Assembly: GCF_014698845.1 (NCBI RefSeq)
Contig: NZ_JACJTV010000017.1
Span: forward strand, 1 to 64,000
Direction: 5' to 3'
Length of the DNA: 64,000 nucleotides
Origin: Coleofasciculus sp. FACHB-1120
Lineage (GTDB): Bacteria > Cyanobacteriota > Cyanobacteriia > Cyanobacteriales > FACHB-T130
Below the pieces are notes generated by a model. That model was given only the letters and a program-made list of their open reading frames with translations. It did no database searches and was not told the DNA's origin. Positions 18,037 to 27,092 of this stretch are shown one piece after another (within the stretch, counting starts at the first letter, position 1; the number at the start of each line of letters is the position of its first letter). The translations under genes and the position numbers were made by a program.

Positions 18037-18870
18037 ATGGGCACCACTCTAGGCACACTTTTAGTTTTCTTTTTCGTTCTAGCAGCTTCTGGACTTAAAC
18101 TAGACCGAGAATACGAACGCGGCGTCATCTTTCGACTGGGTAGAACAAAGGGCGTTATGGGGCCGGGGATGTATTGGATTATTCCCTGGATCGATCAGAA
18201 AATGCAGATCGATGTCCGCACCAAAACGGTGAATATTGAACCCCAAGAAACTGTTACGGCGGACAGCGTGACGATTAAAGTGAATGCTGTTCTTTATTAC
18301 CGAATTCTTGACCCCTCAAAGGCTATTAATCGGGTTGAAGATTACAATATGGCGGTTTACCAAATCGCTTTGACAACTTTACGCAATGTGGTAGGTCAAA
18401 ATATCCTGGATGATGTCTTACAAAGCCGGGATAAAATTAACACCAAAGTCCAAGAAATTGTCGATGAAATCACAGAACCTTGGGGGATTGTGATTGAACG
18501 GGTGGAAATGAAAGACGTAGAAATTCCCCTGGCGATGCAGCGGGCCATGGCAAAAGAAGCGGAAGCAATTCGAGAAAAACGAGCCAGACTCATTAAAGCG
18601 GCGGCGGAACAGGAAGCCTCGATTAAGTTAGCAGAAGCTTCGCAAATGATTATGAAGAACCCTGCTGTATTGGAGTTGCGGCGTCTACAAATGCTGACAG
18701 AAATTGGTGCGGAAAATAACACGACGACGGTGATTATGATGCCGTCTGATATCATTCAAGCAGCAAAGAATTTGACCACTGGAATCTCGAATGGCAATCA
18801 AGCCGAGGTACGTCCTTTTCAACCAGAGGTAATTTTCACCGAGAAGCCAGTTCCGGATGACGCCCTCTAA
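18037..18870 (+). CDS. SPFH/stomatin-like (slipin) membrane protein
   Basis: A bacterial stomatin homologue that should form large membrane-bound cages or rings. Residues 1-19 are an N-terminal hydrophobic anchor (GTLLVFFFVLAASGL), then the SPFH domain beginning LDREYERGVIFRLGR, with GPGMYWIIPWIDQ and the run YYRILDPSKAINRVEDYN. A helical, Glu/Ala-rich coiled coil follows (AMAKEAEAIREKRARLIKAA). The C-terminal LPS-like segment is TVIMMPSDIIQAAKNL. ATG at 18037 chosen; a TTG three codons earlier is in frame. No NfeD partner gene is adjacent, which is usual for slipin relatives; instead a 36-aa membrane ORF precedes it. The 3' end overlaps the convergent hydroxylase gene by 35 nt. Confidence 0.93.
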   Translation: MGTTLGTLLVFFFVLAASGLKLDREYERGVIFRLGRTKGVMGPGMYWIIPWIDQKMQIDVRTKTVNIEPQETVTADSVTIKVNAVLYYRILDPSKAINRVEDYNMAVYQIALTTLRNVVGQNILDDVLQSRDKINTKVQEIVDEITEPWGIVIERVEMKDVEIPLAMQRAMAKEAEAIREKRARLIKAAAEQEASIKLAEASQMIMKNPAVLELRRLQMLTEIGAENNTTTVIMMPSDIIQAAKNLTTGISNGNQAEVRPFQPEVIFTEKPVPDDAL

Positions 18871-20239
18871 GCCCTGTCATTAGCTGCAAAGCAAAGGTCT
18901 TAACGGGACGAATTCGTCGCAGCATCCATAAACCTAAGCGGCGAATTGCTACGACTGGCAACCAATTATTAGAAAACATCCGATCGAGGAAATCGGTAAA
19001 ACCTAAAATGGTCAGGTTTTCTTGTTTACGCCAGCGTTCGTAGCGTTTAAGTACCTGTATATCACCGATATCTTCCCCTAAATTATGGGCGGATTTTAAA
19101 ACTTGGGCGATCGCTGCTGCATCCCGAATCCCCAAATTCATGCCTTGTCCTGCTACCGGATGGCAACAATGGGCAGCATCGCCAATCAGGGCGAGTCGGG
19201 GAAGGGTGTAGCGATCGCTTTGCATCAATTGCACTGGGAAAACATAGCGATCGCCTTCTAGTTCCAAACGCCCCAACAGTCCAGCCGTGCGGCGTTCCAG
19301 TTCCGCCAAAAACTCTTTTTCGTCTATTTCTTTTAAAGCTTTCGCTTCTGTATGCGGGGCAGTCCAAACAACCTGACAGCGGTTCCCCGGTAGCGGCAGA
19401 ACCCCCATCGGGCCACTCGGCCAAAAGCTTTCGTAGGCGATATTCTGGTGGGGTTTTTCTGGTTTAATCGTTGCGACCACACAGGATTGCCAGTAATGCC
19501 ATCCTTGGGTGCGGATACCAGCAGCTTGGCGGATAGGCGATCGCGCCCCATCCGCTGCTACCAGCAAGCGCGTTCTAATTTTGGCTGTTTGCTTCCCCTC
19601 ATCGCCCCCACTTTTTAAGGGGGGGATCTCCGAGGTTTGAGAGGATTGAATCCCCTCATCGCCCCCACTTTTTAAGGGGGGGTTGGGGGGGATCTCCAAG
19701 GCTTGAGAAGATTGAATTTTAGAGTGGGGAATCTCCCCTCTGACGACAATTTCGATCTCTACCGCGTCAGCTTGATAGTCGGCACTCACCACTTCCGCTG
19801 GACACAACCAAGACACATTCGGGCAATCTCTCAAGCTATCCTGCAAAGCCGTCAGCAACACCCGATGTTCCGCCCCATACCCTAGCCTTTCTGTGCCTAA
19901 ATCTTGGGGAGAAAATTGTACAATGCCAGGATAATCGGCGTCAGATAAGCGAATTTGTTGAAATGCATTGATTTGAGGCAGTATTTTATCCCAAACACCC
20001 ATACCCTCGAAAATGCGCCCCGACATGAGGGAGATGGCATAAGCGCGTCCGATGGCAACAGCAGCAGACTGGGGCGATCTCTCAATTAACGCTATCCGCA
20101 GCCCAGAATCCTTTAAGGCACAAGCGAGAGTTGCCCCAATGATTCCACCGCCCACAATCGCTAAGTCGTAGTCAAAGCCTTGCTGGGCTGCCGATGTCTG
20201 CGGCGACGAAATTGTTTGAACGGTCTGTTCCAGCGCCAT
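18836..20239 (-). CDS. FAD-dependent UbiH/Coq6-family hydroxylase
   Basis: A 467-aa flavin monooxygenase of the UbiH/UbiF/Coq6 type, expected to hydroxylate an aromatic ring of a quinone or related compound. FAD motifs: Rossmann DLAIVGGGIIGATLACAL near residue 25, the DG-like motif LLVAADGARSPIRQA, and GDAAHCCHPVAGQGMN near the C-terminus. The protein is longer than usual because about 41 residues (~175-215) are encoded by two palindrome-containing repeat units that keep the frame: IQSSQALEIPPNPPLKSGG and IQSSQTSEIPPLKSGG, each followed by DEG. They lie between the substrate and FAD motifs, in what should be a surface loop. ATG at 20239 chosen over an in-frame TTG at 20248. Convergent with the SPFH gene, overlapping it by 35 nt. 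Exact substrate unknown. Confidence 0.9.
   Translation of the reverse strand: MALEQTVQTISSPQTSAAQQGFDYDLAIVGGGIIGATLACALKDSGLRIALIERSPQSAAVAIGRAYAISLMSGRIFEGMGVWDKILPQINAFQQIRLSDADYPGIVQFSPQDLGTERLGYGAEHRVLLTALQDSLRDCPNVSWLCPAEVVSADYQADAVEIEIVVRGEIPHSKIQSSQALEIPPNPPLKSGGDEGIQSSQTSEIPPLKSGGDEGKQTAKIRTRLLVAADGARSPIRQAAGIRTQGWHYWQSCVVATIKPEKPHQNIAYESFWPSGPMGVLPLPGNRCQVVWTAPHTEAKALKEIDEKEFLAELERRTAGLLGRLELEGDRYVFPVQLMQSDRYTLPRLALIGDAAHCCHPVAGQGMNLGIRDAAAIAQVLKSAHNLGEDIGDIQVLKRYERWRKQENLTILGFTDFLDRMFSNNWLPVVAIRRLGLWMLRRIRPVKTFALQLMTGLRGRHPELASR
19594..19716 (-). repeat. Two palindrome-containing repeat units inside the hydroxylase CDS
   Basis: Two tandem units, 57 nt (19594-19650) and 66 nt (19651-19716), each start TCCCCTCATCGCCCCCACTT and contain CCCCC...GGGGG arms. 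They differ mainly by a 9-nt insertion in the second. Both lengths are multiples of three, so 123 nt (41 codons) are added to the gene without a frameshift. The encoded PPLKSGGDEG is the typical translation of a widespread cyanobacterial intergenic repeat. Confidence 0.9.
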
Positions 20240-20248
20240 TGTTAACAA

Positions 20249-20612
20249 AATTAGTCAAAACAATAAGAATATTTACTATTGTGACGCGAACAGCTGGAGC
20301 AATCAAGTTGAGCAAGCGCGATGTCTAGTAAAGAATTGCATGGCGCTCTACGGGCGCGGGCATGATATTACCCCGCCTACATTCGCTCGCCAACCTCCTG
20401 CTATCGGGAGGAAGAATTGCAGAGGCAAAGCATAGCCAGTCACAAGCCACTCACAGGTCAGTTACAGAGTGCTTCTGCTGCTTTTTTCTGGGATGGGTGT
20501 CAGCTTTGAAGAAAAGATGAGATAACTTTCTAATTGTTGAACCGGCAATTGATTTCTGCCAAACTGCACTAGGAGCTATCATCGCCCTATCAAAGTTTTG
20601 TGGAGAGATTGA
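20249..20612. other. Intergenic region between divergent genes
   Basis: 364 nt between the hydroxylase gene (minus) and the glutaredoxin-like gene (plus). It must contain both promoters. I see no ORF, clear terminator or RNA gene in it. Confidence 0.5.
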
Positions 20613-20897
20613 GTGCGGTTAATTCTGTACAGCAAGCCGGGTTGTCACTTGTGCGAGGGGTTACAAGAAAAACTCGAACAGGTTTCAAACCCCCCCATCG
20701 AACTGGAAATCCGGGATATCACGACCCGCGAAGATTGGTTTCAAGCCTATCAATATGAAATTCCCGTCCTGTTTAGGGTTCGATCGCAGCGTACAGATCG
20801 AGTAGAAGAACCGTTGCCCCGTCCTTCGCCCCGCGCTACGGTGCAACAGTTGGAGCAAATGTTACAGAAATATTTGCTGGTAAAGGATAAAGAATAA
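20613..20897 (+). CDS. Glutaredoxin family protein
   Basis: A 94-aa thioredoxin-fold protein with a CxxC redox motif at C11-H-L-C14, in the context LILYSKPGCHLCEGL, and a likely cis-Pro region YEIPVLF. It belongs to the short DUF836/glutaredoxin-like group and should act as a cytosolic thiol-disulfide oxidoreductase. GTG start at 20613 is supported by GGAGAG a few bases upstream. murE follows 110 nt later; no functional link is evident. Confidence 0.88.
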   Translation: MRLILYSKPGCHLCEGLQEKLEQVSNPPIELEIRDITTREDWFQAYQYEIPVLFRVRSQRTDRVEEPLPRPSPRATVQQLEQMLQKYLLVKDKE

Positions 20898-20937
20898 GCG
20901 CGAGTCGTTATGAGTCTAAAATCCGCGTGCTAAACGA

Positions 20938-20986
20938 TACCAATGACTCATGACTGACTCATAACCAATGACCCATGACTCATGAC
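20938..20986 (+). repeat. ATGACTCATGAC-type tandem repeat before murE
   Basis: Several units of CAATGACTCATGACT, CATAACCAATGAC and CCATGACTCATGAC fill the gap between the glutaredoxin gene and murE. One in-frame ATG inside the block (20975) could be mistaken for the murE start. Confidence 0.65.
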
Positions 20987-21007
20987 GATTGTGAGGAGTT
21001 ACTAAAG

Positions 21008-22504
21008 ATGAAATTGCGAGAGTTATTAGCAACCATTCCCCAGATTGAGCAACCCTCTAGTCAGACTGCCCTGGAATTAGAAGTTAAAGGCTTAACGACA
21101 AATTCCCATGCTTGTCAACCGGGAGATTTGTTTATCGGAATGCCCGGAACGCGAGTGGATGGAGGAGAGTTTTGGGAAGGAGCGATCGCATCTGGTGCAG
21201 TCGCCGCCCTGATTTCTTCTCAAGCTGCCCAGAAACAGCCTCCCAAAGGGGAAGACGCCTGCGTAATCCCAGTTGCAGACATGACTCAAGCTTGTGCCCA
21301 AGTCGCTGCTGCCTTTTATGGCTACCCCGCACAACAGCTAAAACTGATTGGTGTCACCGGCACGAATGGCAAAACGACAACAACTCATTTAATCGAATTT
21401 TTCCTAACTCGGAGCCAGTTACCAACGGCTTTATTTGGGACGCTGTATGCCCGTTGGGCTGGCTTTACACAAACTGCTGCCCACACGACGCCTTTTGCGG
21501 TCGAACTGCAAAAACAACTGGCAGAAGCGATCGCAGCCGGATCTCAGATGGGTGTGATGGAAGTGAGTTCTCACGCTTTGGCGCAAGGTCGGATTTTGGG
21601 TTGTCCGTTCTCGGTTGCGGTGTTCACCAATCTCACCCAGGATCATCTAGACTTCCACTCGGACATGGAAGATTACTTCAAGGCAAAAGCTTTGCTGTTT
21701 AGCCCTGAGTATCTTAAGGGGCGGGCGGTGATTAATTCCGATGACTCCTACGGACAGCGGTTGATCGAGGGGTTAAATCCAGACCAAGTGTGGCGCTACA
21801 GCGTCAACGATACAACTGCCGATTTGTGGATGAGCGACCTGAGTTATGAGCCAACGGGAGTCAGCGGGGTAATGCATACCCCTAAAGGGGACGTGGCTTT
21901 CCGTTCGCCCCTGGTCGGGCAGTACAATCTGGAAAATTTACTTGCCGCTGTGGGAGCAGTATTGGATTTGGGAGTAGATTTGGAGTTAATTGCGGCGGCG
22001 CTGCCCGAATTTTTGGGAGTACCAGGACGGATGGAACGAGTGCAAATTAGTTCCCAGCAAGAGATTAGCGTTATTGTCGATTATGCTCACACGCCGGACA
22101 GTTTGGAGAATTTGCTAAAAGCGGCGCGTCCGTTTATTCCCGGTAAGATGATCTGCGTTTTTGGTTGTGGAGGCGATCGCGATCGCACCAAACGTCCGCA
22201 AATGGGTCAAATTGCCGCGCAGTTAGCAGACAAAGCTGTTGTTACCTCCGACAATCCCCGCACGGAAGATCCAGAACGGATTTTGCAAGATATTGTTGCC
22301 GGGATACCAACCACGACTCAACCAGTCGTGGTGATTAGCGATCGCGCGACTGCCATTCACACCGCTATTTTAGAAGCCCAGCCGGGTGATGGCGTCCTCA
22401 TCGCGGGTAAAGGTCATGAAGACTACCAAATCTTAGGAACGGAAAAAATCCACTTTGACGATCGAGAACAAGCACGGGATGCCTTATTAAAGCGGATGCC
22501 TTAG
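21008..22504 (+). CDS. murE: UDP-N-acetylmuramoyl-tripeptide synthetase (MurE, meso-diaminopimelate-adding)
   Basis: Adds the third amino acid to UDP-MurNAc-L-Ala-D-Glu in the cytosol, using ATP. The 498-aa protein has the Mur ligase ATP motif GVTGTNGKTTTTHLIEFFL, the central domain run VFTNLTQDHLDFHSDMEDY, and the C-terminal domain with IVDYAHTPDSLENLL. The motif DNPRTEDPERI contains the DNPR signature for meso-diaminopimelate rather than lysine. Start at 21008 chosen because GAGGAG precedes this ATG by 10 nt; the ATG at 20975 lies in a repeat. Single gene; the other mur genes are not in the window. Confidence 0.97.
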   Translation: MKLRELLATIPQIEQPSSQTALELEVKGLTTNSHACQPGDLFIGMPGTRVDGGEFWEGAIASGAVAALISSQAAQKQPPKGEDACVIPVADMTQACAQVAAAFYGYPAQQLKLIGVTGTNGKTTTTHLIEFFLTRSQLPTALFGTLYARWAGFTQTAAHTTPFAVELQKQLAEAIAAGSQMGVMEVSSHALAQGRILGCPFSVAVFTNLTQDHLDFHSDMEDYFKAKALLFSPEYLKGRAVINSDDSYGQRLIEGLNPDQVWRYSVNDTTADLWMSDLSYEPTGVSGVMHTPKGDVAFRSPLVGQYNLENLLAAVGAVLDLGVDLELIAAALPEFLGVPGRMERVQISSQQEISVIVDYAHTPDSLENLLKAARPFIPGKMICVFGCGGDRDRTKRPQMGQIAAQLADKAVVTSDNPRTEDPERILQDIVAGIPTTTQPVVVISDRATAIHTAILEAQPGDGVLIAGKGHEDYQILGTEKIHFDDREQARDALLKRMP

Positions 22505-22844
22505 TTGAAGCAGTTATAGATTTTAGAGTGGAGCAGTTAACTTGTAACTAGGCGGATCGGCGCAATTCAATCTAACTTGTTGTCTGAGAGTGTCTGAGAA
22601 ATGGGGATGGATAACCGGGAAACGATGCAAGAGACACTAGGTAGATAGGAGGTATCTTGTTTCTCTCAATCCGTGCTTCGCACCGCTGTGCTGCTACCAA
22701 CACTTGCGAAGGAGTCCCCAGTCAAGACTCTTCAAGCACCAGCAAAGTTGATTTTCACCTGTCTGTTTAGAAATCAGTGCATTTTCAGTGCATTTAACAA
22801 GTCACCTTTTCATCCAAAACCAACATCTAAAATCATAAAATCTT
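22505..22844. other. Intergenic region before the kinase-like gene
   Basis: 340 nt with no supported gene. A 95-codon ORF starting at 22673 overlaps the 5' part of the kinase-like gene in another frame and looks spurious. There is a short direct repeat CAGTGCATTT around 22777-22796. Confidence 0.4.
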
Positions 22845-24497
22845 ATGGATTCATCCCTTTATCAACTGGCTCTGCGTGTAGAGCCAGCGCCTCAGCCGCT
22901 TGCAGTGAGTCCAAACACCCTCAAGTCCTTGTTATGGGCGCTGATGGATGTACTGATTGACCAACAACTGCCAGCTAAACTCTGGGTAAAGCTACCACCT
23001 GGGGAAGGCTGGCAGGCGCAGATAGAACAATATCAGGCACGGGCACAGGTTGGGCATACGATTTATGTCTGTAACGGCAAAGAGGGACGGGAGCAGGAGA
23101 AAGTAGAAGAAGGGGAAAGTGAGAGCCGGGGAGAGTTAGAGAATTCCTCTTATCCGCTTACCCGATCCTCAAAGCTCTCCGCTACCGCCTCGCAGATTAT
23201 TCCAGTTCAGCTGAAGCCGGAAAGCGCAATTTCCAGGGAATATTTTTTGTTAGTGCTATCCGAAAACTTTTGTGGCTTAATTTTGGCTCATCGACCCCGC
23301 AGCGCCAAGCCAGCCGCCCAAGCAACCTCAAAGGATTTGGATCAAATCAAAAATTTAGGCTCAAAAGAGTTTCTTGCTTCTCAGTACCGGAATAAGAGCG
23401 CCCTAGGCAATCCTTACGGGGCACAGTCCGGCGTTAGCGAAAGCGTTTTGGCTTTGCAAAAGCAAATGGCTACAGCAGCTACAGAGGACAAGAGAGGACG
23501 ACCGCTGCTGACAGTTTGTGCTTTCGACAAGCTAGTAATTCAGGAGGTTTTGCAGGGAATTCGACCCGCGATCGCGACCACTGAAGAGACGATTCTCAGC
23601 AACTGGGACAAGCTATTTACCTTACCCCAATCACCTGATTCAGTACAAAATCGAGCGATCGCATCCATCCTGACTCAGTTACTGGTAAAACAAGTCCAGC
23701 AGCAAGAAGAAATCGGGCGGGGTGCTGCCGCTAATCAGGCATCAACAACAGAAATCGCCGAACTCCAGCGGCAAAATCAAGCTTTGCTGGATGAAGTGCG
23801 CTTTAAAGATGAACTACTAAGTAATGCGCTGTTAGAGCTGCGGACGCCCCTAACCAACATGAAAACTGCGCTGACGCTGCTAGAGTCGGCACAACTCAAA
23901 CCCACCCAGCGCCATCGCTACCTGCATTTGCTACATACACAGTGCGATCGCCAGGTTTCTTTGATTAGTGGTTTGATGGAGCTAGTCCAGCTAGATCGGG
24001 CAACAACACCCACGACTTTGCATCCGGTGCAGTTAGCAGATATTGTGCCTGGAGTTGTCAGCACCTATCAAGCGATCGCTCAAGAAAAAGGCATCCAACT
24101 CGGCTATACAGTCAGTCCTGACCTTCCTATCGTCTCCTGCTTAGAGGCATGGCTGCGACAAATTATCATCAATTTGCTACACAACAGCATTAAATTCACT
24201 CCCACTGGCGGTCAGGTGGTAGTACGCACCAAGCAACAAGGCGATTACGTACAGTTGGAATTCCGCGATACCGGCATCGGCATTGCCCCGAACGAATTGC
24301 CCAAGATTTTTGACCGTTTTTATCGCGGACGCCTAGCACCGGGCGAAGAAGTTTTCGGTGCCGGGTTAGGTTTAACCATTGTCCAGCAACTTCTCCTGCG
24401 TTGCGCTGGCTCTATTTCTGTCACCAGTAAATTGGGTCAGGGTTCTACTTTCAAAGTGTTGTTACCCGTTCACCATTCGACATCTGTTCAGCCCTAA
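22845..24497 (+). CDS. Sensor histidine kinase-like protein lacking the H-box histidine
   Basis: A 550-aa cytosolic protein with no membrane span. An N-terminal input region of ~310 residues has no recognised motif. A dimerisation helix follows, with FKDELLSNALLELRTPLTNM: the usual phosphoacceptor His before ELRTPL is Leu (L330). The C-terminal HATPase domain is intact: N box NLLHNSIKFTPTGGQ, G1 box DTGIGI, F box KIFDRFYRG, G2 box GAGLGLTIVQQLL. So it can probably bind ATP but may not autophosphorylate at the normal site. It may act as a partner, phosphatase or ligand-binding regulator; related cyanobacterial proteins may share the loss. ATG at 22845. No response regulator is adjacent. Confidence 0.85.
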   Translation: MDSSLYQLALRVEPAPQPLAVSPNTLKSLLWALMDVLIDQQLPAKLWVKLPPGEGWQAQIEQYQARAQVGHTIYVCNGKEGREQEKVEEGESESRGELENSSYPLTRSSKLSATASQIIPVQLKPESAISREYFLLVLSENFCGLILAHRPRSAKPAAQATSKDLDQIKNLGSKEFLASQYRNKSALGNPYGAQSGVSESVLALQKQMATAATEDKRGRPLLTVCAFDKLVIQEVLQGIRPAIATTEETILSNWDKLFTLPQSPDSVQNRAIASILTQLLVKQVQQQEEIGRGAAANQASTTEIAELQRQNQALLDEVRFKDELLSNALLELRTPLTNMKTALTLLESAQLKPTQRHRYLHLLHTQCDRQVSLISGLMELVQLDRATTPTTLHPVQLADIVPGVVSTYQAIAQEKGIQLGYTVSPDLPIVSCLEAWLRQIIINLLHNSIKFTPTGGQVVVRTKQQGDYVQLEFRDTGIGIAPNELPKIFDRFYRGRLAPGEEVFGAGLGLTIVQQLLLRCAGSISVTSKLGQGSTFKVLLPVHHSTSVQP

Positions 24498-24656
24498 TTT
24501 AGGTATCTGAATACCATTTCACGGGATGTCTGCTATAGATCCATCTATACCATTTCTCAGCTGGCTGGAATATATTGCGGTTCTAACGGTAGGGGATTTT
24601 TGATTGCCATGCCCCTACAGATGTATCGCACCCCACCCTTGAATGGTGATAAATGC

Positions 24657-26960
24657 CTATGTTTCCACCGACTCAAAGGTAATTGACATCGCTGCCAAGT
24701 CTTGAGTATCGACACGATTCATTACCCCCAGCCCCCGAACCTCTGCCTTCTCACCGCCAGAGCTATTTCCAGCGCCTCGGTTAAAGTCTTCTAGCAAACC
24801 GTCGATTAACTTGGTTGGTTCCTCACCCAGCGTCATTGGCAACCCTGATGCTTGCCCTCGTACCCTCGCCACTTCCTGCAATGCCTTGAGCGCTTGCTTA
24901 AGAGGAGTGGCACTGGCTATGATCAGAACCTCTACCATGCCGACGGGTTTTGCGACTTTAAATCTGAACTTATCTCTTCCCGGTTGCGGGATTTGTAGCG
25001 TTTCTCCGGCTTTTACTAGAGTCGTATTCTCTTCCACCGTCCAGGTATTCGGAAAAATGATCGTCATTTCTCCTTCAGGATCGATTACCAAAACGGATAC
25101 GTGAAGATCCCGATTTTCTTGGTTCGTCACCATAAACTGAAGCGGCGTTCCCAAGGGGAGTTTTAAGTTGTCGGAACGCAATCGATCGCGGCTGAGGTTT
25201 GAGTTTTGAGTTGAAGAATTGCTGCTGTTTTGTGCGCCGCGAACCGGGAAAGTTATTGCAATTGTCTCCCCTTCTGCTCTTTTCATGGAAGCCACCACAT
25301 TCAGCCGAGAGGAACCGGGATTGAGTATCATCTTGGCAATGTGAGCTGCTAGCAGTGACTTAAATTTCGGGGTGAGACGGGCGATCGCCGCTTCTATCGA
25401 TTCACCAGATGCACCAAAAGAGCCAGGAATTTGTTCTAGTGCTGGAGTGAATAAGCCGACACTGCCCATATCGGGCACAGAGGTTAAATTAGGAGCCTCT
25501 CCATTTTGCTGAAATTGACGATTCTCCTGGGTGATGCGACCTAAGAGGTAGGCGACATATTCTTCCTGTTGTACAGGCAAGACATTGAGGCGCACAATTG
25601 CCTTAAGCGCTTGTTCTGCCTTGGCTGTGTCGTTACCCAGCGATGGATCTAGACCAATCGGTAAGGTCATATCGCTGGGAATCCCGCGCATTCTCTCTTG
25701 CAGCAATGTTCCCAGTTGCGGGGGCGAGGAAACCCCGCCCCTCTCTGTATTTAGGAGTTTGCCTCGTGCCGTTAATCCTTTGCGCGAGTTCGCTTCCAAC
25801 TGTACCAATCCCTGCTCCTTGCCTTGAGCGTCTATCACTGTCAAAATGGCACCTCGATCAAAAGCCGGGATACTTTGGGAATTGACACCTCCCAACCACA
25901 ACTGCACTCCATCTCCCTCAACTTTGGTGATTACCGCTTCCGCCGGGAGAGTCTGTTGGTTCAGGAAGTAAGCGGGTTCCTGTTCGTTGCTTTTTTGCTT
26001 AGCTTCATATTCTGGAATTTGACCCGTAGAAGAAATCTGATTAGTGGTACGGGCAATATTTGCGATCGCACTCGCCACGGGTTCATCCCCGGTTTGCTGC
26101 CAAAGATACTGCGTCATCACATAAGTAAACGCCCCCGCCGCAAAGCCGTTGAAGCGCTGATCCGCCGCCAGTTGCTTGCGATCGGCGGCAGCAATGACGA
26201 TCCCTTTGGCAACTCCTGCCCTGCGTGCCTGAATATACTCATCCGGTGATAGATTCAACCGCGATAGCAATTGACGTTGATATTCTTTCTCCACTGGGCT
26301 GACTTTAACTTGCACGCCACCATCCAGCGCCCTGACGTTCAAATTCCCCCGTTTTCCGCCCCCAGCATGACAACTATCTAGAACCATTGTCAGGTTTTCT
26401 GTTTTTACCGCTGACGCCAGCAAAAACAGCGTGTGTCCTGTGATATCGGATGCAATACCCCCACGGCGACGGGCAACCAAAGGTAGAGAGTTATCGGCAG
26501 GGACAATGGTACTGTTTAAACAACTTTCGCTCAGTTTTAAGACCACTTCATCGCATTCTGGGCTGTCATCTACCCGCGAACCGTGCCCGGAGAAGTGAAA
26601 CACCACAACATCTCCCGGCTTCGCTTGCCCAATCAGATATTCGTCAAATGCACCCAAGATACCTTCACGAGTGGCTTGGGCATCTGTCAGGATATGGACA
26701 TCGTTCTTGTTGAAGCCAAAGCGGTGAATCAGCAGATGTTGCTGCATTTCCACGTCGGTAATGCAACCCGCTAAGCGATCGCTACTATTTTGATAAGCGT
26801 TAATTCCCACCAGCAGCGCCAGTTTGCGGGGTGTGCTTTGCGCGAGGACTTTGCCATAGCGATCGCCCTTTCGCATCACATCCAGATGGCTTAAACCCAA
26901 AGTTGCCAGCGTCGATCCGGCAAATTGCAAAAACTGACGGCGCTTGATGTGAGACATCAT
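24657..26960 (-). CDS. Orthocaspase (caspase-like peptidase) with Tat signal and DUF4384-like domain
   Basis: A 767-aa caspase-family cysteine protease. N-terminus carries a twin-arginine signal (KRRQFLQFAG, then a hydrophobic segment). The p20-like domain (~40-300) starts KLALLVGINAYQ and contains the catalytic His in HFSGHGSR (H126) and Cys in DSCHAGGG (C197). The C-terminal part (~600-700) has LPLGTPLQFMVTNQENRDLH and then PEGEMTIIFPN, typical of DUF4384-type C-terminal domains. GAGGAAA stands 6-9 nt before ATG 26960; a TTG one codon earlier is also in frame. Predicted to work outside the cytoplasm after folded export. It shares a 132-nt divergent promoter region with a 79-aa gene. Substrates unknown; orthocaspases usually cleave after Arg or Lys. 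Confidence 0.93.
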   Translation of the reverse strand: MMSHIKRRQFLQFAGSTLATLGLSHLDVMRKGDRYGKVLAQSTPRKLALLVGINAYQNSSDRLAGCITDVEMQQHLLIHRFGFNKNDVHILTDAQATREGILGAFDEYLIGQAKPGDVVVFHFSGHGSRVDDSPECDEVVLKLSESCLNSTIVPADNSLPLVARRRGGIASDITGHTLFLLASAVKTENLTMVLDSCHAGGGKRGNLNVRALDGGVQVKVSPVEKEYQRQLLSRLNLSPDEYIQARRAGVAKGIVIAAADRKQLAADQRFNGFAAGAFTYVMTQYLWQQTGDEPVASAIANIARTTNQISSTGQIPEYEAKQKSNEQEPAYFLNQQTLPAEAVITKVEGDGVQLWLGGVNSQSIPAFDRGAILTVIDAQGKEQGLVQLEANSRKGLTARGKLLNTERGGVSSPPQLGTLLQERMRGIPSDMTLPIGLDPSLGNDTAKAEQALKAIVRLNVLPVQQEEYVAYLLGRITQENRQFQQNGEAPNLTSVPDMGSVGLFTPALEQIPGSFGASGESIEAAIARLTPKFKSLLAAHIAKMILNPGSSRLNVVASMKRAEGETIAITFPVRGAQNSSNSSTQNSNLSRDRLRSDNLKLPLGTPLQFMVTNQENRDLHVSVLVIDPEGEMTIIFPNTWTVEENTTLVKAGETLQIPQPGRDKFRFKVAKPVGMVEVLIIASATPLKQALKALQEVARVRGQASGLPMTLGEEPTKLIDGLLEDFNRGAGNSSGGEKAEVRGLGVMNRVDTQDLAAMSITFESVET

Positions 26961-27092
26961 CAATGTTTCCTCAAGTGGTGCAGGATGAAAGGTGGAGATT
27001 AGGGAAATCTTGTGTTTAACGAGCTATGTTGACGACGGCACAGATTAGTGACATGGTTAACTGTGTTCTATTTATATAGGAAGTCGTTAACG

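Noticed and set aside
22673-22960. 95-codon ORF before the kinase-like gene
   Set aside because: Overlaps the kinase gene in another frame and has no ribosome-binding site.
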